The notes: generated from the sequence alone by a model not told the origin. DNA of 64,000 nucleotides from an uncultured Lactobacillus sp. (GCA_910587695.1 CAJUNC010000002.1:113206-177205), one strand, 5' to 3'. Positions 1 to 9,874 are shown, counted from the first letter of the stretch. Numbers and translations are program-made.

Positions 1-1040
1 CGGCTCAAGCATTGGGGATCGATTTTATCGGTGGCTTTTCTGCGCTTGTTCAAAAGGGGATGACTAAAGGTGACCAAACCTTGATCGCTTCATTACCCGA
101 AGCTTTGGCACAAACGAACTTGGTCTGTGCCTCAGTCAATGTCGGTTCCAGCAAGAGTGGGATCAACATGGATGCGGTCAAACAAATGGGGGAAGTTATC
201 ACAACGGCTTCTAAATTAGATTATATGACTAATGCTAAATTGGTCGTCTTCTGTAATGCGGTCGAAGACAATCCCTTTATGGCAGGTGGTTTCCATGGGA
301 TCAGTGAACCGGATGTAGTGATCAATGTCGGAGTCTCGGGGCCTGGTGTCGTTAAAGCAGCTTTAGAGCATGTTAAAGGTCGACCGCTCGATCAAGTGGC
401 AGAAACGATCAAACAGACAGCTTTTAAAGTCACACGGATGGGACAGTTAGTCGGCGGTGTAGCAGCCAAACGGTTAAATGTACCGTTTGGGATCGTTGAC
501 CTTTCCTTAGCCCCGACACCGGCTGTGGGTGATTCAGTTGCTCAGATCTTAGAAGAGATAGGTCTCGCTCAAGTCGGGACGCATGGAACAACCGCCGCTT
601 TGGCGATGTTAAATGATGCAGTAAAAAAGGGCGGTATCATGGCTTGCAGTCATGTAGGTGGATTATCTGGTGCCTTTATCCCAGTCTCTGAAGATGCGGG
701 GATGATCGCTGCTGTTGAAGCGAAAACATTATCTTTGGATAAATTAGAAGCCATGACAGCTGTTTGTTCAGTTGGTCTGGATATGATCGCTTTACCAGGT
801 GATATTCCAGCCACAACTGTCAGTGCAATGATCGCCGATGAAGCTGCGATCGGGATGATCAACAATAAAACAACTGCTGTACGGGTGATCCCTGTTCCAG
901 GCAAAAAAGTCGGCGATCAAGTTGAATTTGGTGGTTTACTGGGACATGCACCGATCATGCCATACAATCAAGCTTCAAGTGCTACGATGATCGCTCGTGG
1001 TGGCTTGATCCCAGCCCCGATCCACAGTTTTAAGAATTGA
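1..1040 (+). CDS. UPF0210 (DUF711) family protein, 5' end outside window
   Basis: The reading frame is open from the first base, with no stop or ribosome binding site, so the start lies upstream. About 345 residues are visible; the family is usually about 450 residues, so roughly the first 100 are missing. The visible part matches the UPF0210/DUF711 family, with the conserved stretches VGSSKSGINMDAVKQMG and GLDMIALPGDIPATT. The biochemical role of the family is not firmly established. In many Firmicutes it sits next to a small ACT-domain protein, which would be just upstream here. GATC is very frequent, as in the other host-type genes. A strong terminator follows, so this is the last gene of its transcript. 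Confidence 0.85.
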   Translation, partial: AQALGIDFIGGFSALVQKGMTKGDQTLIASLPEALAQTNLVCASVNVGSSKSGINMDAVKQMGEVITTASKLDYMTNAKLVVFCNAVEDNPFMAGGFHGISEPDVVINVGVSGPGVVKAALEHVKGRPLDQVAETIKQTAFKVTRMGQLVGGVAAKRLNVPFGIVDLSLAPTPAVGDSVAQILEEIGLAQVGTHGTTAALAMLNDAVKKGGIMACSHVGGLSGAFIPVSEDAGMIAAVEAKTLSLDKLEAMTAVCSVGLDMIALPGDIPATTVSAMIADEAAIGMINNKTTAVRVIPVPGKKVGDQVEFGGLLGHAPIMPYNQASSATMIARGGLIPAPIHSFKN

Positions 1041-1082
1041 TGACTGTTTTTGACTGAATATACTTTCAAATAATTGTAAATG

Positions 1083-1117
1083 AAATGCCGTTTTCAAATA
1101 GAAAACGGCATTTTTTA
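1083..1117 (+). terminator. Rho-independent terminator after UPF0210 gene
   Basis: An 11-bp perfect stem (AATGCCGTTTT at 1084-1094 with AAAACGGCATT at 1102-1112) with a 7-base loop is followed by a T run to 1116. It separates the UPF0210 gene from the fructose operon. Confidence 0.9.
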
Positions 1118-1126
1118 GATATATAT

Positions 1127-1203
1127 TTAAAAATTTTCATGAAAGATAATATAATATGTTAAATTTTTTTGAAATTTTATGACGTTTTATGACCTTTTGT
1201 GAT
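1127..1203 (+). promoter_or_regulatory. fruRKA promoter and tandem operator-like repeats
   Basis: A promoter can be read as TTAAAA (1127-1132), a 17-base spacer, then TATAAT (1150-1155). Just downstream lie three direct repeats with an exact 10-bp period: TTTTATGAC at 1175-1183 and 1185-1193, then TTTTGTGAT at 1195-1203. Spacing of one helical turn puts all three on the same DNA face. DeoR-family repressors often bind repeated sites, so I infer this is the FruR operator. The binding assignment is not proven by sequence alone. Confidence 0.55.
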
Positions 1204-1246
1204 TGATTTTTGTTGATTCAGATGATATTATAATTTGGGAGGTGTA

Positions 1247-2002
1247 ATGAAAGTGCTTGCAGAGGAAAGACAACAGCATATTTTGCAGATGTTAAAGGAA
1301 AATAATGTCGTTAAACTTAAAGAGATCCGCAAACAAACTAATTGTTCTGAGTCATCGGCTCGGCGTGATCTTCAGCTTTTGGAAGAAAAGGGCTTGTTGA
1401 TCCGGGTGCATGGTGGTGCCAAGATCAAGCATTCGCTCCAACGTGAACTTGATATGAGTGGCAAAGCATCGAAGAATACGGCTCAAAAAGGGGCGATCGC
1501 CCAAGCAGCTGCAAAGTTAGTCGAAGCTGAAGATGTGATCTACTTGGACGCAGGAACGACGACTTTAGCGATGATCCCATATTTAAATAAGCCAGAACTG
1601 ACGGTTGTGACTAATGGAGTTATGCATGCTTCGCTATTAGCTGATCAAAACGTGCGTACGATCTTGGTCGGCGGTGAGTTGAAAAATACTACTAAAGCAA
1701 TTATTGGTGTCAAAGCAGTCAGTTCGCTGACACAATTACGGTTTAATAAAGCGTTTTTGGGTATCAATGGGATCCATCCTCGTTATGGGTTCACTACGCC
1801 CGATCCCGATGAGGCAGCAGTCAAGACAACAGCGTTAGAGCAAAGCGAAGAATGCTTTGTTTTGGCTGATCCAAGCAAATTTGACAATGTTTCCTTTGTC
1901 AAAGTAGCTGAACTTTCGCAAGCAACGATCATTACCAGCAGTCTTTCACAACCAGTGAGAGCGCGTTATCGCGAACAAACGACGATTCAGGAGGATTTTT
2001 GA
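1247..2002 (+). CDS. fruR: DeoR-family transcriptional regulator of the fructose operon
   Basis: The protein has the DeoR/GlpR layout. An N-terminal winged helix-turn-helix (about residues 3-60, with SARRDLQLLEEKG as recognition helix and RVHGGA as wing) is followed by a sugar-phosphate-sensing domain (DAGTTT, VTNG and VGG motifs). I chose ATG 1247 because GGGAGG at 1237-1242 is well spaced for it; an in-frame TTG at 1235 overlaps that ribosome binding site. It is the first gene of fruR-fruK-fruA, with its stop overlapping the fruK start (TGATG). By family knowledge it represses the operon and is relieved by fructose 1-phosphate or a related sugar phosphate. Confidence 0.9.
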   Translation: MKVLAEERQQHILQMLKENNVVKLKEIRKQTNCSESSARRDLQLLEEKGLLIRVHGGAKIKHSLQRELDMSGKASKNTAQKGAIAQAAAKLVEAEDVIYLDAGTTTLAMIPYLNKPELTVVTNGVMHASLLADQNVRTILVGGELKNTTKAIIGVKAVSSLTQLRFNKAFLGINGIHPRYGFTTPDPDEAAVKTTALEQSEECFVLADPSKFDNVSFVKVAELSQATIITSSLSQPVRARYREQTTIQEDF

Positions 2003-2916
2003 TGATTTATACAGTAACTGTCAACCCTTCGATCGACTATATCGTCCAGTTAAATGAACTAACTTTAGGCGAAGTCAACCGAATGGATTATGACAATAAA
2101 TTACCTGGGGGCAAAGGGATAAATGTTTCCCGTATCTTGAAAGAACTTGGCTTGGATAATACAGCTTGGGGCTTTTTAGGTGGTTTTACCGGTGAATTTG
2201 TTAAAGAAGCTCTAGAAAAGACCGGGCTTAAGACGAACTTTACTTTGATCAAAGCTGATACGCGGATCAACGTTAAGATAAAAGCACAGGCAGAAACTGA
2301 GATCAACGGTCGCGGACCTGAATTGACTAAAGAAGAGATAGCAGCTTTTACAGCGCAATTCGATAAATTGACCGCTGATGACGTGGTGATCTTTGCTGGT
2401 AGTCTAGTCCCAAGTTTGAGCGATGATTTTTACTTTGATCTGATCAAAGTTATTCGTCAAAAGGGTGCCCAATTTGTGATCGATACGACAGGTGAAAGTT
2501 TGTTGAAGACTTTGCCAGAAAATCCCTTAGTGGTCAAACCTAATAACCATGAATTAGCTGAATTATTTGGTGTAGAACTAAATAGTATCGACGACATCGT
2601 TAAATATGGTAAGAAGTTACTTGAAATGGGTGCACAACACGTCTTGATCTCGATGGCAGGCGATGGCGGTTTGATGATCACTAAAGATAAAGTCTATCGT
2701 TCATACGCACCAAAAGGCACCGTGATCAACTCAGTCGGTGCTGGTGATTCTATGATCGGTGGTTTTACTGGAACATATGCTAAGACTAAAGATCCACTTG
2801 AAGCTTTCCGTTATGGATTAGCTTGTGGCTCTGCAACAGCCTTTTCTGAAGATCTGGCTGATGCTAAAAAGATCAATGAGATCTTACCGATGATCGAGAT
2901 CGAAGAATATAAATAA
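2002..2916 (+). CDS. fruK: 1-phosphofructokinase (PfkB family)
   Basis: This 304-residue cytoplasmic kinase phosphorylates fructose 1-phosphate, the product of FruA, to fructose 1,6-bisphosphate. It shows the ribokinase/PfkB signatures: the N-terminal LPGGKGINVSRILKELG motif that binds the sugar phosphate, and the C-terminal SVGAGDSMIGGF motif, whose Asp (about residue 249) is the catalytic base. ATG 2002 overlaps the fruR stop by one base and follows AGGAGG at 1989-1994, so translation is probably coupled. It lies 20 bases upstream of fruA. Length and motifs are complete. Confidence 0.93.
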   Translation: MIYTVTVNPSIDYIVQLNELTLGEVNRMDYDNKLPGGKGINVSRILKELGLDNTAWGFLGGFTGEFVKEALEKTGLKTNFTLIKADTRINVKIKAQAETEINGRGPELTKEEIAAFTAQFDKLTADDVVIFAGSLVPSLSDDFYFDLIKVIRQKGAQFVIDTTGESLLKTLPENPLVVKPNNHELAELFGVELNSIDDIVKYGKKLLEMGAQHVLISMAGDGGLMITKDKVYRSYAPKGTVINSVGAGDSMIGGFTGTYAKTKDPLEAFRYGLACGSATAFSEDLADAKKINEILPMIEIEEYK

Positions 2917-2936
2917 TTAAAAAGGAAGTGTAAGAC

Positions 2937-4895
2937 ATGGATATTCGTGACTTATTGATGACCGACCTTATGATCATGGATCTTAAGGCTACGACCAAAA
3001 ATGAAGTCATCGATGAAATGGTGCATAACTTATTTGTTAAAGGCATCATCGACGACGAAGAATTATACAAAAAAGATATCTTAAAACGTGAAGCTGAAAG
3101 CTCAACTGGCATGGGTGAAGGGATCGCGATCCCTCATGCTCATGATACGGCAGTTAAGAAACCTGCTGTAATGTTTGCGCGCAGTGTCAATGGGGTCGAC
3201 TACCAATCAATGGACGGTCAACCAGCGCACCTATTCTTTATGATCGCAGCTCCAGAAGGTGGAGATAATACCCACTTACAAGCTTTAGCAGCTTTATCCC
3301 AAGTTTTGATGGACCCAGATGTGGTCAACGCTTTGAAAGCAGCTGATACACCACAAAAAGTCCAAGATATCTTTGCTAAAGCAGTTGCTAAAAAAGAAGC
3401 TGAAAACAAAGCCCAAGAAGAACGTGAAAAAGCAGCTGCTAACAAACCAGTTGATAATTCTCGTCCATATATCGTAGCTGTAACAGCTTGTCCAAACGGG
3501 ATCGCGCATACTTATATGGCGGAAGAAAACTTGAAAAAACAAGCTGATAAGATGGGTGTTGACATCAAAGTTGAAACAAACGGTTCTGAAGGTATCAAGC
3601 ATCGTTTGACAGCTGATGAGATCAAGCGCGCTAAGGGTGTTATCGTGGCCGCTGACAAGAAAGTCGAAATGGCACGTTTTGATGGCAAGAATTTGGTCAA
3701 TAAACCAGTTACTGATGCGATCAAAGATCCTGAAAAGTTGATCAATGAAGTTTTAGAAGATAAAGCACCAGTCTTTCATGCAAGTGCTAATGATGCAACT
3801 GAAGAAAGCAACTCGACCGGTTCTGTTTGGGGCGATATCTATAAACAATTGATGAACGGGATCTCCCACATGTTACCATTCGTTATCGGTGGTGGGATCT
3901 TGATGGCGATCTCCTTTATCGTCGAACAATACATGGGTGGTGCTAAGTCACCAGCTTTCATCTTCTTGAACAATGCTGGTAACATGGCATTTGCTTTCAT
4001 GGTTCCAGTTTTAGCTGCTTACATCGCTGAAGCTATCGGTGATCGTCCAGCCTTGATGCCAGGTTTTGTTGGTGGCTTCATGGCAACAGTTTACAGTGGT
4101 TCATTTGGCGGGGCTTACACAGCTAATGTGATGGCTGATGCTAAATCCGCAGCTGGTTTCTTAGGTGGTATCGCAGCTGGTTTTATCGCTGGTTACTTGA
4201 TGGTCGGTCTAAAGAAACTTTGTGCTCACTTACCTAAGAGTGTCGAAGGGATGAAGCCGATGTTGATCTATCCAGTCTTGGGATTGTTGTTCATCGCTTT
4301 GATCATGTACTTTATCATCAATCCGATCTTCTCAACGATCAACATCTGGATCACAAACTTCTTGAACCACTTAGGAACAGGTAACTTAGTCGTGCTTACC
4401 TTAGTCTTAGCTGGGATGATGGCGATCGATATGGGTGGTCCTTTCAACAAGGCTGCTTATGTCTTTGCTTCCGGTGCTTTTGCTAACGATCCTAAATCTG
4501 TTGTAGCTGCAACGTTGATGGCGGCGGTTATGGTCGGCGGGATGATCCCACCATTTGCTACAGCGATCGCGACAGCTTTCTTCCCTAATAAATTCCCAGA
4601 ACAAGAACGCCGTGCAGGTATCTCTAACTGGGTCTTAGGGTTCTCATTTATCACAGAAGGTGCGATCCCATTTGCTACAGCTGATCCAGGTCGTGTGATC
4701 CCATCATGTGTCTTGGGTTCTGCGATCGGTGGGGCTTTAGTTGGCCTTTGGCATGTTTCTGTACCAGCGCCACACGGTGGTTTCTGGGTAACGCCATTAG
4801 CAACTAACCCACTTGGCTATATCGCAGCCGTTGCGATCGGTTCGATCATCGCAGGTGTGGTCTTAGGTCTCTGGAAAAAAGAACATAAGGGTTAA
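2937..4895 (+). CDS. fruA: PTS fructose transporter subunit IIABC
   Basis: This single-chain fructose permease imports fructose as fructose 1-phosphate. Domains run in order: EIIA (about 1-150) with phosphorylation site His67 in EGIAIPHAHD; EIIB (about 170-270) with active Cys185 in TACPNGIAHTYMA; and a membrane EIIC domain (about 300-650) beginning at QLMNGISHMLPFVIGGG. A charged Ala/Lys/Glu-rich linker joins EIIA and EIIB. AAGGAAG precedes the ATG. It ends the fruRKA operon before a terminator. The PEP phosphate relay runs EI, HPr, His67, Cys185, sugar. The EIIB loop has Asn where many homologues have Thr (CPTGIAHT), a conservative change. Confidence 0.95.
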   Translation: MDIRDLLMTDLMIMDLKATTKNEVIDEMVHNLFVKGIIDDEELYKKDILKREAESSTGMGEGIAIPHAHDTAVKKPAVMFARSVNGVDYQSMDGQPAHLFFMIAAPEGGDNTHLQALAALSQVLMDPDVVNALKAADTPQKVQDIFAKAVAKKEAENKAQEEREKAAANKPVDNSRPYIVAVTACPNGIAHTYMAEENLKKQADKMGVDIKVETNGSEGIKHRLTADEIKRAKGVIVAADKKVEMARFDGKNLVNKPVTDAIKDPEKLINEVLEDKAPVFHASANDATEESNSTGSVWGDIYKQLMNGISHMLPFVIGGGILMAISFIVEQYMGGAKSPAFIFLNNAGNMAFAFMVPVLAAYIAEAIGDRPALMPGFVGGFMATVYSGSFGGAYTANVMADAKSAAGFLGGIAAGFIAGYLMVGLKKLCAHLPKSVEGMKPMLIYPVLGLLFIALIMYFIINPIFSTINIWITNFLNHLGTGNLVVLTLVLAGMMAIDMGGPFNKAAYVFASGAFANDPKSVVAATLMAAVMVGGMIPPFATAIATAFFPNKFPEQERRAGISNWVLGFSFITEGAIPFATADPGRVIPSCVLGSAIGGALVGLWHVSVPAPHGGFWVTPLATNPLGYIAAVAIGSIIAGVVLGLWKKEHKG

Positions 4896-4913
4896 TTTGA
4901 TCTAAAGATAAGT

Positions 4914-4951
4914 AATACGGCGTAAGCTCTAGGGGCTTGCGCCGTATTTTT
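4914..4951 (+). terminator. Terminator of fruRKA operon
   Basis: The stem AATACGGCGTAAGC / GCTTGCGCCGTATT (with one G-T pair) and a short loop are followed by a T tract at 4947-4951. Confidence 0.9.
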
Positions 4952-5047
4952 ATGGTGTAGATGAACTATAATAGCACTAACAACTATATATTTGTTATAC
5001 TAACATTGATATACAGTACGATGGAAAATTAGAAGTTCGGAGTAGCT

Positions 5048-8000
5048 ATGAATAAAGATAAGATATATTCTGTACAGGATAAAAAGAAAGGAATAAGTAG
5101 ATTTAAAGTGGATCTACTTATTTATGGAATAATATTATTGACTGCATTTAGCAGTCTATATTGGCAACATACTCCTCAGATCTTTTTGCAAGAAACGATC
5201 AGCAAAAAGTATTTGATAGCCAATGTAATACGTGGATTTTCAGTGACAGGCATACCGATCACGCTTCTTTTACTTGGCTATTTTATGACTAGGACCAGAA
5301 AGATCGGTATTTTTCAAGCTTGGGGGTTTTTATTTATTGGAACATGGTGCTGTTTGTTAGTAGCGTGTTTCTCACAAGATTCGACGTGGATCGGGCATTT
5401 TTATAATGCCCTTTTACCAGTCTTACGTAATACTTCACCATTATTTAGTGGTGTTTTATTAGCGATCTTAACTAATAAAGTGGTCGCAAAGCACTTGATG
5501 AATGAACGGTATGCTTACTATCTTTTCTTTTTGTTTACATTTGGGGTACCAACAATATTTGATAAAGATATTTTTAACTACAGTGGTGGGACAACAGTAC
5601 TTTATGCGTGGATGGTATTTACATTGGGTGCTAATTTACCAGATAGCGGTTTATCTAAGAAAACATGGTGCTTGTTAACTAGTGCTTCAGCCATAGTGTT
5701 AGCGATCATGTTAGCACTTATGCCATTGATATCTGAAGGGACTCATGGGGATCTGAGTACAGCAACTAGATTGACAGATGCAGCTAATTTGTTTACTATG
5801 CTATTTTCATTTTGTTTAGTTCACCTTCTTTTGAACCTGAAGTTAAATAGAGTGCAATTATTTAGCTTGTTAGGGAGTGTTTTATTTTCAACGTCATCGT
5901 TTTTGATAGAAGCGCTGAATACTGCTAATGAAAAATCTACCTGGGGTATCAGGTATATGGAATTATTTGAAACTATATTGGTATTCCTGGTGATTTGGTC
6001 AGTAGTACATATATATGTTAAGTCGAAATTCTTTAAAAAGCTTAGTAAATTAGATAAAAAGCTAGATTCTTTGTATTTAGCCGATCTAGAAAAAAATATC
6101 AAACTGATATTGGTGCACTTCAAGAGAGCTTTAAGTTCCCATAAACTGGTATTGATCGTCAGTGGGGTAATGTTAGTTTTAGCGTATATTTCTATGGTTA
6201 TAACAAATGTTGGGGGACGTGTGGCTGACACTATCGAGGGTGATAAGTCATACAATGCTTTGACTTATGCGATCCTACAACGTCCCCAGATCATTGTGAT
6301 CAACGCACTATTATTTGCTGGGTTATATCTTTTTTTGCGTGGCTTGACTAATAGTTTTTGGTTTTCGTTTTTAGTAAGTGATTACTTGATAATCATTTGG
6401 TGTGTTGCAACATATTTGAAGATCGCTAGTCGTCGTGAACCTATATTGCCTTCTGAGGTCGCTATGTTAGGAGCTTATCGTAATCTTTTGAACATGGTCC
6501 CACATTGGATTTTGAGCCTAGGTGTAGTTGTTTCGATCATACTATTATGTGTGATCCTTTTGTTATCGTGGAAGGTGAAGGTCAAAAAATTACCTTTAAA
6601 GACACGTATGAAATGCGTAATGATACCAGCTGTAGTTGTATGTAGTAGCTTCTTTTGGAATCATGACGATTTTATTTTGAAAAAACCGATGAAAATGTTA
6701 GGAATAGATCCAACATTTTACAATCAACTAAATGGAGCTCAGATAAATGGCCCGACATTACAGTTTTTAAATAATTTGGATGTTGTTATCATGAAACGAC
6801 CTGAAGGATATTCCAAAACTAAAGTCGAAGCGATCATTGCTAAGTATAGCGAGTTAGCTAATGAGATCAACAAGACACGTACAAATGATCTGTCAAAACA
6901 AACGATCATCTTTAATTTAAGTGAGAGCTTTAGTGATCCGAATCATGTTAAAGCCACTAAATTAAAGGGAGATCCGATCCCATATATCCATCAGTTAATG
7001 AATGAGACAACTTCTGGCTATATGATAAGTTCAGGTTTTGGGGGTGGAACAGCTAATATTGAGTATATGACAATGACAGGCTTACCGTTGGCTAACTTTT
7101 CACCAACATTGAGTACACCATATACGCAATTAGTTTCGACTCATAGCTATAATCCGTCGATCGTAAATTACTTTTCAAATGCAGTAGCTATTCATCCGTA
7201 TGTAGGAAATTTCTACAGTCGACCAAAAGCATATGAAAATTTGGGATTTAATGATTTTATCTACTTAGGAAGTAAAAAGAAGATCAAGCATCAAGAAAAG
7301 ATCCAAAATAATCCATATTTATCGGATAAGGTCGCATATGCTAACACACTTGATGTGATCAATGAAAGTAAGGACAATGGACAATTTATCAACTTGGTAA
7401 CGATGCAAAACCATATGCCATATAACAAGGCGTATTATAGTGATAATACTGAATTTGAGGTAGAAGAAGCAGTTGGGTTGAACGATGAAATTCGTGAGCA
7501 GATCAATAATTTTGCGACAGGGATCCATTACACAGATAGGTATGTAGCCGAATTTATCGAGCAGTTAGAAGCTATCGATAAGCCTATCACACTTGTTTTT
7601 TACGGCGATCACCTGCCTGGAATGTATGCTAATGATATGATCAAAGATGGTTTGAATCTCCATGAGACAGATTACTTTATTTATTCAAATAAAGCAGCTC
7701 GTGAACAAGGCGCTAGGACTAATTTGGGGAAGTCACGCTATATTTCTCCAAATGATTTTCCGGCAATGGTGGCAGAGGCAACGAATTCGAAAGTTTCTCC
7801 ATACTATGCTCTCTTGACTAATGTTTATCAAAGTTTACCTGCTTTTTATATTGGTAGTGAATCCAATAATACATCAGTGAGAAATGTTGAGTATGTAACT
7901 GAGGATGAAAAAATTGTGAGTGAACAAAATTTGACAGAAGATCAAAAAGAGTTATTGAGCGATTTGAGGATCATTCAGTATGATATTACTGCTGGAAAAA

Positions 8001-8056
8001 ATTACGTAAAAGATACGGATTTTATGAAGATCCAAAGTAGTGATGGGAATGAATAA
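5048..8056 (+). CDS. LTA synthase (LtaS)-type membrane sulfatase-fold protein, large form
   Basis: This 1002-residue polytopic protein has a long N-terminal membrane part (many hydrophobic segments to about residue 545) and a C-terminal extracellular sulfatase-fold domain. The metal-site residues typical of LtaS can be placed: Glu626 in NLSESFSDP, the catalytic Thr668 in GGGTANIEY, and Asp854-His855 in YGDHLPGMY. LtaS enzymes transfer glycerol phosphate from phosphatidylglycerol to a growing chain. This protein is about 350 residues longer than canonical LtaS because of an enlarged membrane region, so it may modify another polymer. It is followed after two bases by the membrane gene at 8059, so they are cotranscribed. 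A YfhO/GtrB/GtrA trio nearby supports a role in teichoic acid biosynthesis or decoration. Confidence 0.8.
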   Translation: MNKDKIYSVQDKKKGISRFKVDLLIYGIILLTAFSSLYWQHTPQIFLQETISKKYLIANVIRGFSVTGIPITLLLLGYFMTRTRKIGIFQAWGFLFIGTWCCLLVACFSQDSTWIGHFYNALLPVLRNTSPLFSGVLLAILTNKVVAKHLMNERYAYYLFFLFTFGVPTIFDKDIFNYSGGTTVLYAWMVFTLGANLPDSGLSKKTWCLLTSASAIVLAIMLALMPLISEGTHGDLSTATRLTDAANLFTMLFSFCLVHLLLNLKLNRVQLFSLLGSVLFSTSSFLIEALNTANEKSTWGIRYMELFETILVFLVIWSVVHIYVKSKFFKKLSKLDKKLDSLYLADLEKNIKLILVHFKRALSSHKLVLIVSGVMLVLAYISMVITNVGGRVADTIEGDKSYNALTYAILQRPQIIVINALLFAGLYLFLRGLTNSFWFSFLVSDYLIIIWCVATYLKIASRREPILPSEVAMLGAYRNLLNMVPHWILSLGVVVSIILLCVILLLSWKVKVKKLPLKTRMKCVMIPAVVVCSSFFWNHDDFILKKPMKMLGIDPTFYNQLNGAQINGPTLQFLNNLDVVIMKRPEGYSKTKVEAIIAKYSELANEINKTRTNDLSKQTIIFNLSESFSDPNHVKATKLKGDPIPYIHQLMNETTSGYMISSGFGGGTANIEYMTMTGLPLANFSPTLSTPYTQLVSTHSYNPSIVNYFSNAVAIHPYVGNFYSRPKAYENLGFNDFIYLGSKKKIKHQEKIQNNPYLSDKVAYANTLDVINESKDNGQFINLVTMQNHMPYNKAYYSDNTEFEVEEAVGLNDEIREQINNFATGIHYTDRYVAEFIEQLEAIDKPITLVFYGDHLPGMYANDMIKDGLNLHETDYFIYSNKAAREQGARTNLGKSRYISPNDFPAMVAEATNSKVSPYYALLTNVYQSLPAFYIGSESNNTSVRNVEYVTEDEKIVSEQNLTEDQKELLSDLRIIQYDITAGKNYVKDTDFMKIQSSDGNE

Positions 8057-8058
8057 TA

Positions 8059-9828
8059 ATGAAGAATATAAAAATAAATAGTATGGTATTGTTGCTTTTT
8101 TTGGTGATCACAGTATGTATGATCTATCCATTAGCAGCAACAGGCAGAATTGCGGCTCAAGTTGATTGGTTATTTCATGCGGCACGTGTAGAGCAGATCT
8201 ATCGCAATTTAAGTGAAGGTACTTTATTCACCTATATCGCAACTTCTACATTTCAAAGTACGGGTGTCGGGTCATTTTTATTTTATCCGGTCATCTTTAT
8301 TTACCCTTGGGCATGGTTGCGGTTTATTACGACACCAGTAGTTGCTTACTATATTTGGGTCGGGGCCTTTATGTTTATGACCTTCGTGATCAGCTATTTT
8401 TCGATGCTATCTTTTTCGAAGGGAAAACATCTCAGGAGTTTTATTTTTGCGCTCCTCTATACGTTAGCACCATATCGACTTTATTTAGGGCCAGCTAGTT
8501 TTGTTGTGGGTGAGTATATTGCAAGTACATTTATTCCACTAGCATTTTTAGGCTTTTACCATATCATCTGTGGCGATAAAAGAAAATGGTATTGGTTGAC
8601 TATCGGAATGACGCTATTAGTATATAGTCATATGTTGAGTATTTTATTGACCAGTGAGATTTTTACGATTTTGTTGCTTGTAGCATTCTTTACAGATTAC
8701 CTTGATCTTAAAAGAGTGAAATATTTACTAATAAGTGCAGGGGCTACTGTGATCTTAGCTTTACCAGTAATTATTCCGCTATTTACAGATTATTTTGGAA
8801 AGGGAATAACAGCAACCTATCCAGGAGTAGGAATGACCCAAAACTTAGGTGAAGTGTTTACGACTTCACTAAGTAATACCGCTACTAGTTCAAGTATCGG
8901 GATAGTTTTATTGCTAGTGTTACTCAGTGGGTGGAAATGGATCAAGCAAGATTCTTTGGAATTACCCCTCTATATCTTGGCGATCTGTCTGACCTTGATA
9001 TCAACGGCAATATTTCCGTGGAAATCTTTTAATGGTTCTTTTTTAGCTTTGTTACAGTTACCCTATCGTTACTTGATATATGTTGTTTTGTTGACAGCTA
9101 TTTTAGGTTCAAGAGTGATCGTTGAATTATTAGCAAAGTATGGATCATTAAAAACGAATTGGCGTAGATCCATGACGGTGCTAACATTATTGCTAGTAAG
9201 CTTGATCAGTTATTATGGTTCGATCAGTAATTTATCTGACCGCTTGGCTAATACGGCTAAGAATAAAGAAACAATTATTAAGCCTTTAAAAGCAGATGAG
9301 CAAGCGATCTTATATGCGGGGATCCTGACAGATAAGAACTATCAAGCACAGTTTAACTATTGGGCACAAACAGGTGAAGTTGATTATTTTCCAACTAAAA
9401 CGTTGAGAAAAAATCACTTTTTAGAATACATCGTTATGGATTGGGATAAAGCTTACAGAACAAATAAAGATGTCTATAGTATTATATCTGGTGTTACTAG
9501 AATAAACGGACAAGAGATGCGAATAAAGCCATATACAAGTGCAAATACACTACAATATCAAGTAGAGCTCGCTAAAAATGGTAAAGTAGATCTGCCGGTA
9601 GTCCACTATGCTCATACAGTAGTATCAGTCGATGAGAAACAAGTGGCTTATCAAAACAGTAAACGAAATACAGTACAACTTGAACTGGAAAAAGGAAAAC
9701 ATACTGTGGTTATCGGTTATTTACCATCAAAAGCGTTCTTTGTAGGAACAAAGATAGCTTTGATCGGATGGGGAGCACTGTTTATTTGGATCATAGGTCA
9801 AATTTATTATTTTAAACGTAATAAATAA
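8059..9828 (+). CDS. Polytopic membrane protein, PTPS-related / GT-C-like
   Basis: This 589-residue protein has about 11-13 hydrophobic segments, an early VDWLFHAARVEQIY loop, and a C-terminal soluble stretch ending in one last membrane helix. The design matches the bacterial 6-pyruvoyl-tetrahydropterin-synthase-related membrane family (PF10131). That name is historical; the topology, with an acidic/His first extracellular loop, looks like a GT-C glycosyltransferase. It starts two bases after the LtaS-like gene, which implies cotranscription and a shared substrate. I infer extracellular transfer of a lipid-linked sugar to a cell-surface polymer. The substrate cannot be read from sequence. Confidence 0.65.
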   Translation: MKNIKINSMVLLLFLVITVCMIYPLAATGRIAAQVDWLFHAARVEQIYRNLSEGTLFTYIATSTFQSTGVGSFLFYPVIFIYPWAWLRFITTPVVAYYIWVGAFMFMTFVISYFSMLSFSKGKHLRSFIFALLYTLAPYRLYLGPASFVVGEYIASTFIPLAFLGFYHIICGDKRKWYWLTIGMTLLVYSHMLSILLTSEIFTILLLVAFFTDYLDLKRVKYLLISAGATVILALPVIIPLFTDYFGKGITATYPGVGMTQNLGEVFTTSLSNTATSSSIGIVLLLVLLSGWKWIKQDSLELPLYILAICLTLISTAIFPWKSFNGSFLALLQLPYRYLIYVVLLTAILGSRVIVELLAKYGSLKTNWRRSMTVLTLLLVSLISYYGSISNLSDRLANTAKNKETIIKPLKADEQAILYAGILTDKNYQAQFNYWAQTGEVDYFPTKTLRKNHFLEYIVMDWDKAYRTNKDVYSIISGVTRINGQEMRIKPYTSANTLQYQVELAKNGKVDLPVVHYAHTVVSVDEKQVAYQNSKRNTVQLELEKGKHTVVIGYLPSKAFFVGTKIALIGWGALFIWIIGQIYYFKRNK

Positions 9829-9874
9829 GCACCGTTAGTACCTACTTGGTAAGTAACTAACGGTGCTTATTTTT
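9822..9874. terminator. Bidirectional terminator between convergent genes
   Basis: A long inverted repeat (AAATAAGCACCGTTAGT at 9823-9839, ACTAACGGTGCTTATTT at 9856-9872) has A/T runs on both sides. It lies between the plus-strand membrane gene and the minus-strand permease and overlaps the end of each. Confidence 0.9.

Noticed and set aside
5821..6255. Long minus-strand open frame inside the LtaS-like gene
   Set aside because: Lies opposite a membrane-coding region, has no ribosome binding site or recognisable family; it is a shadow frame.
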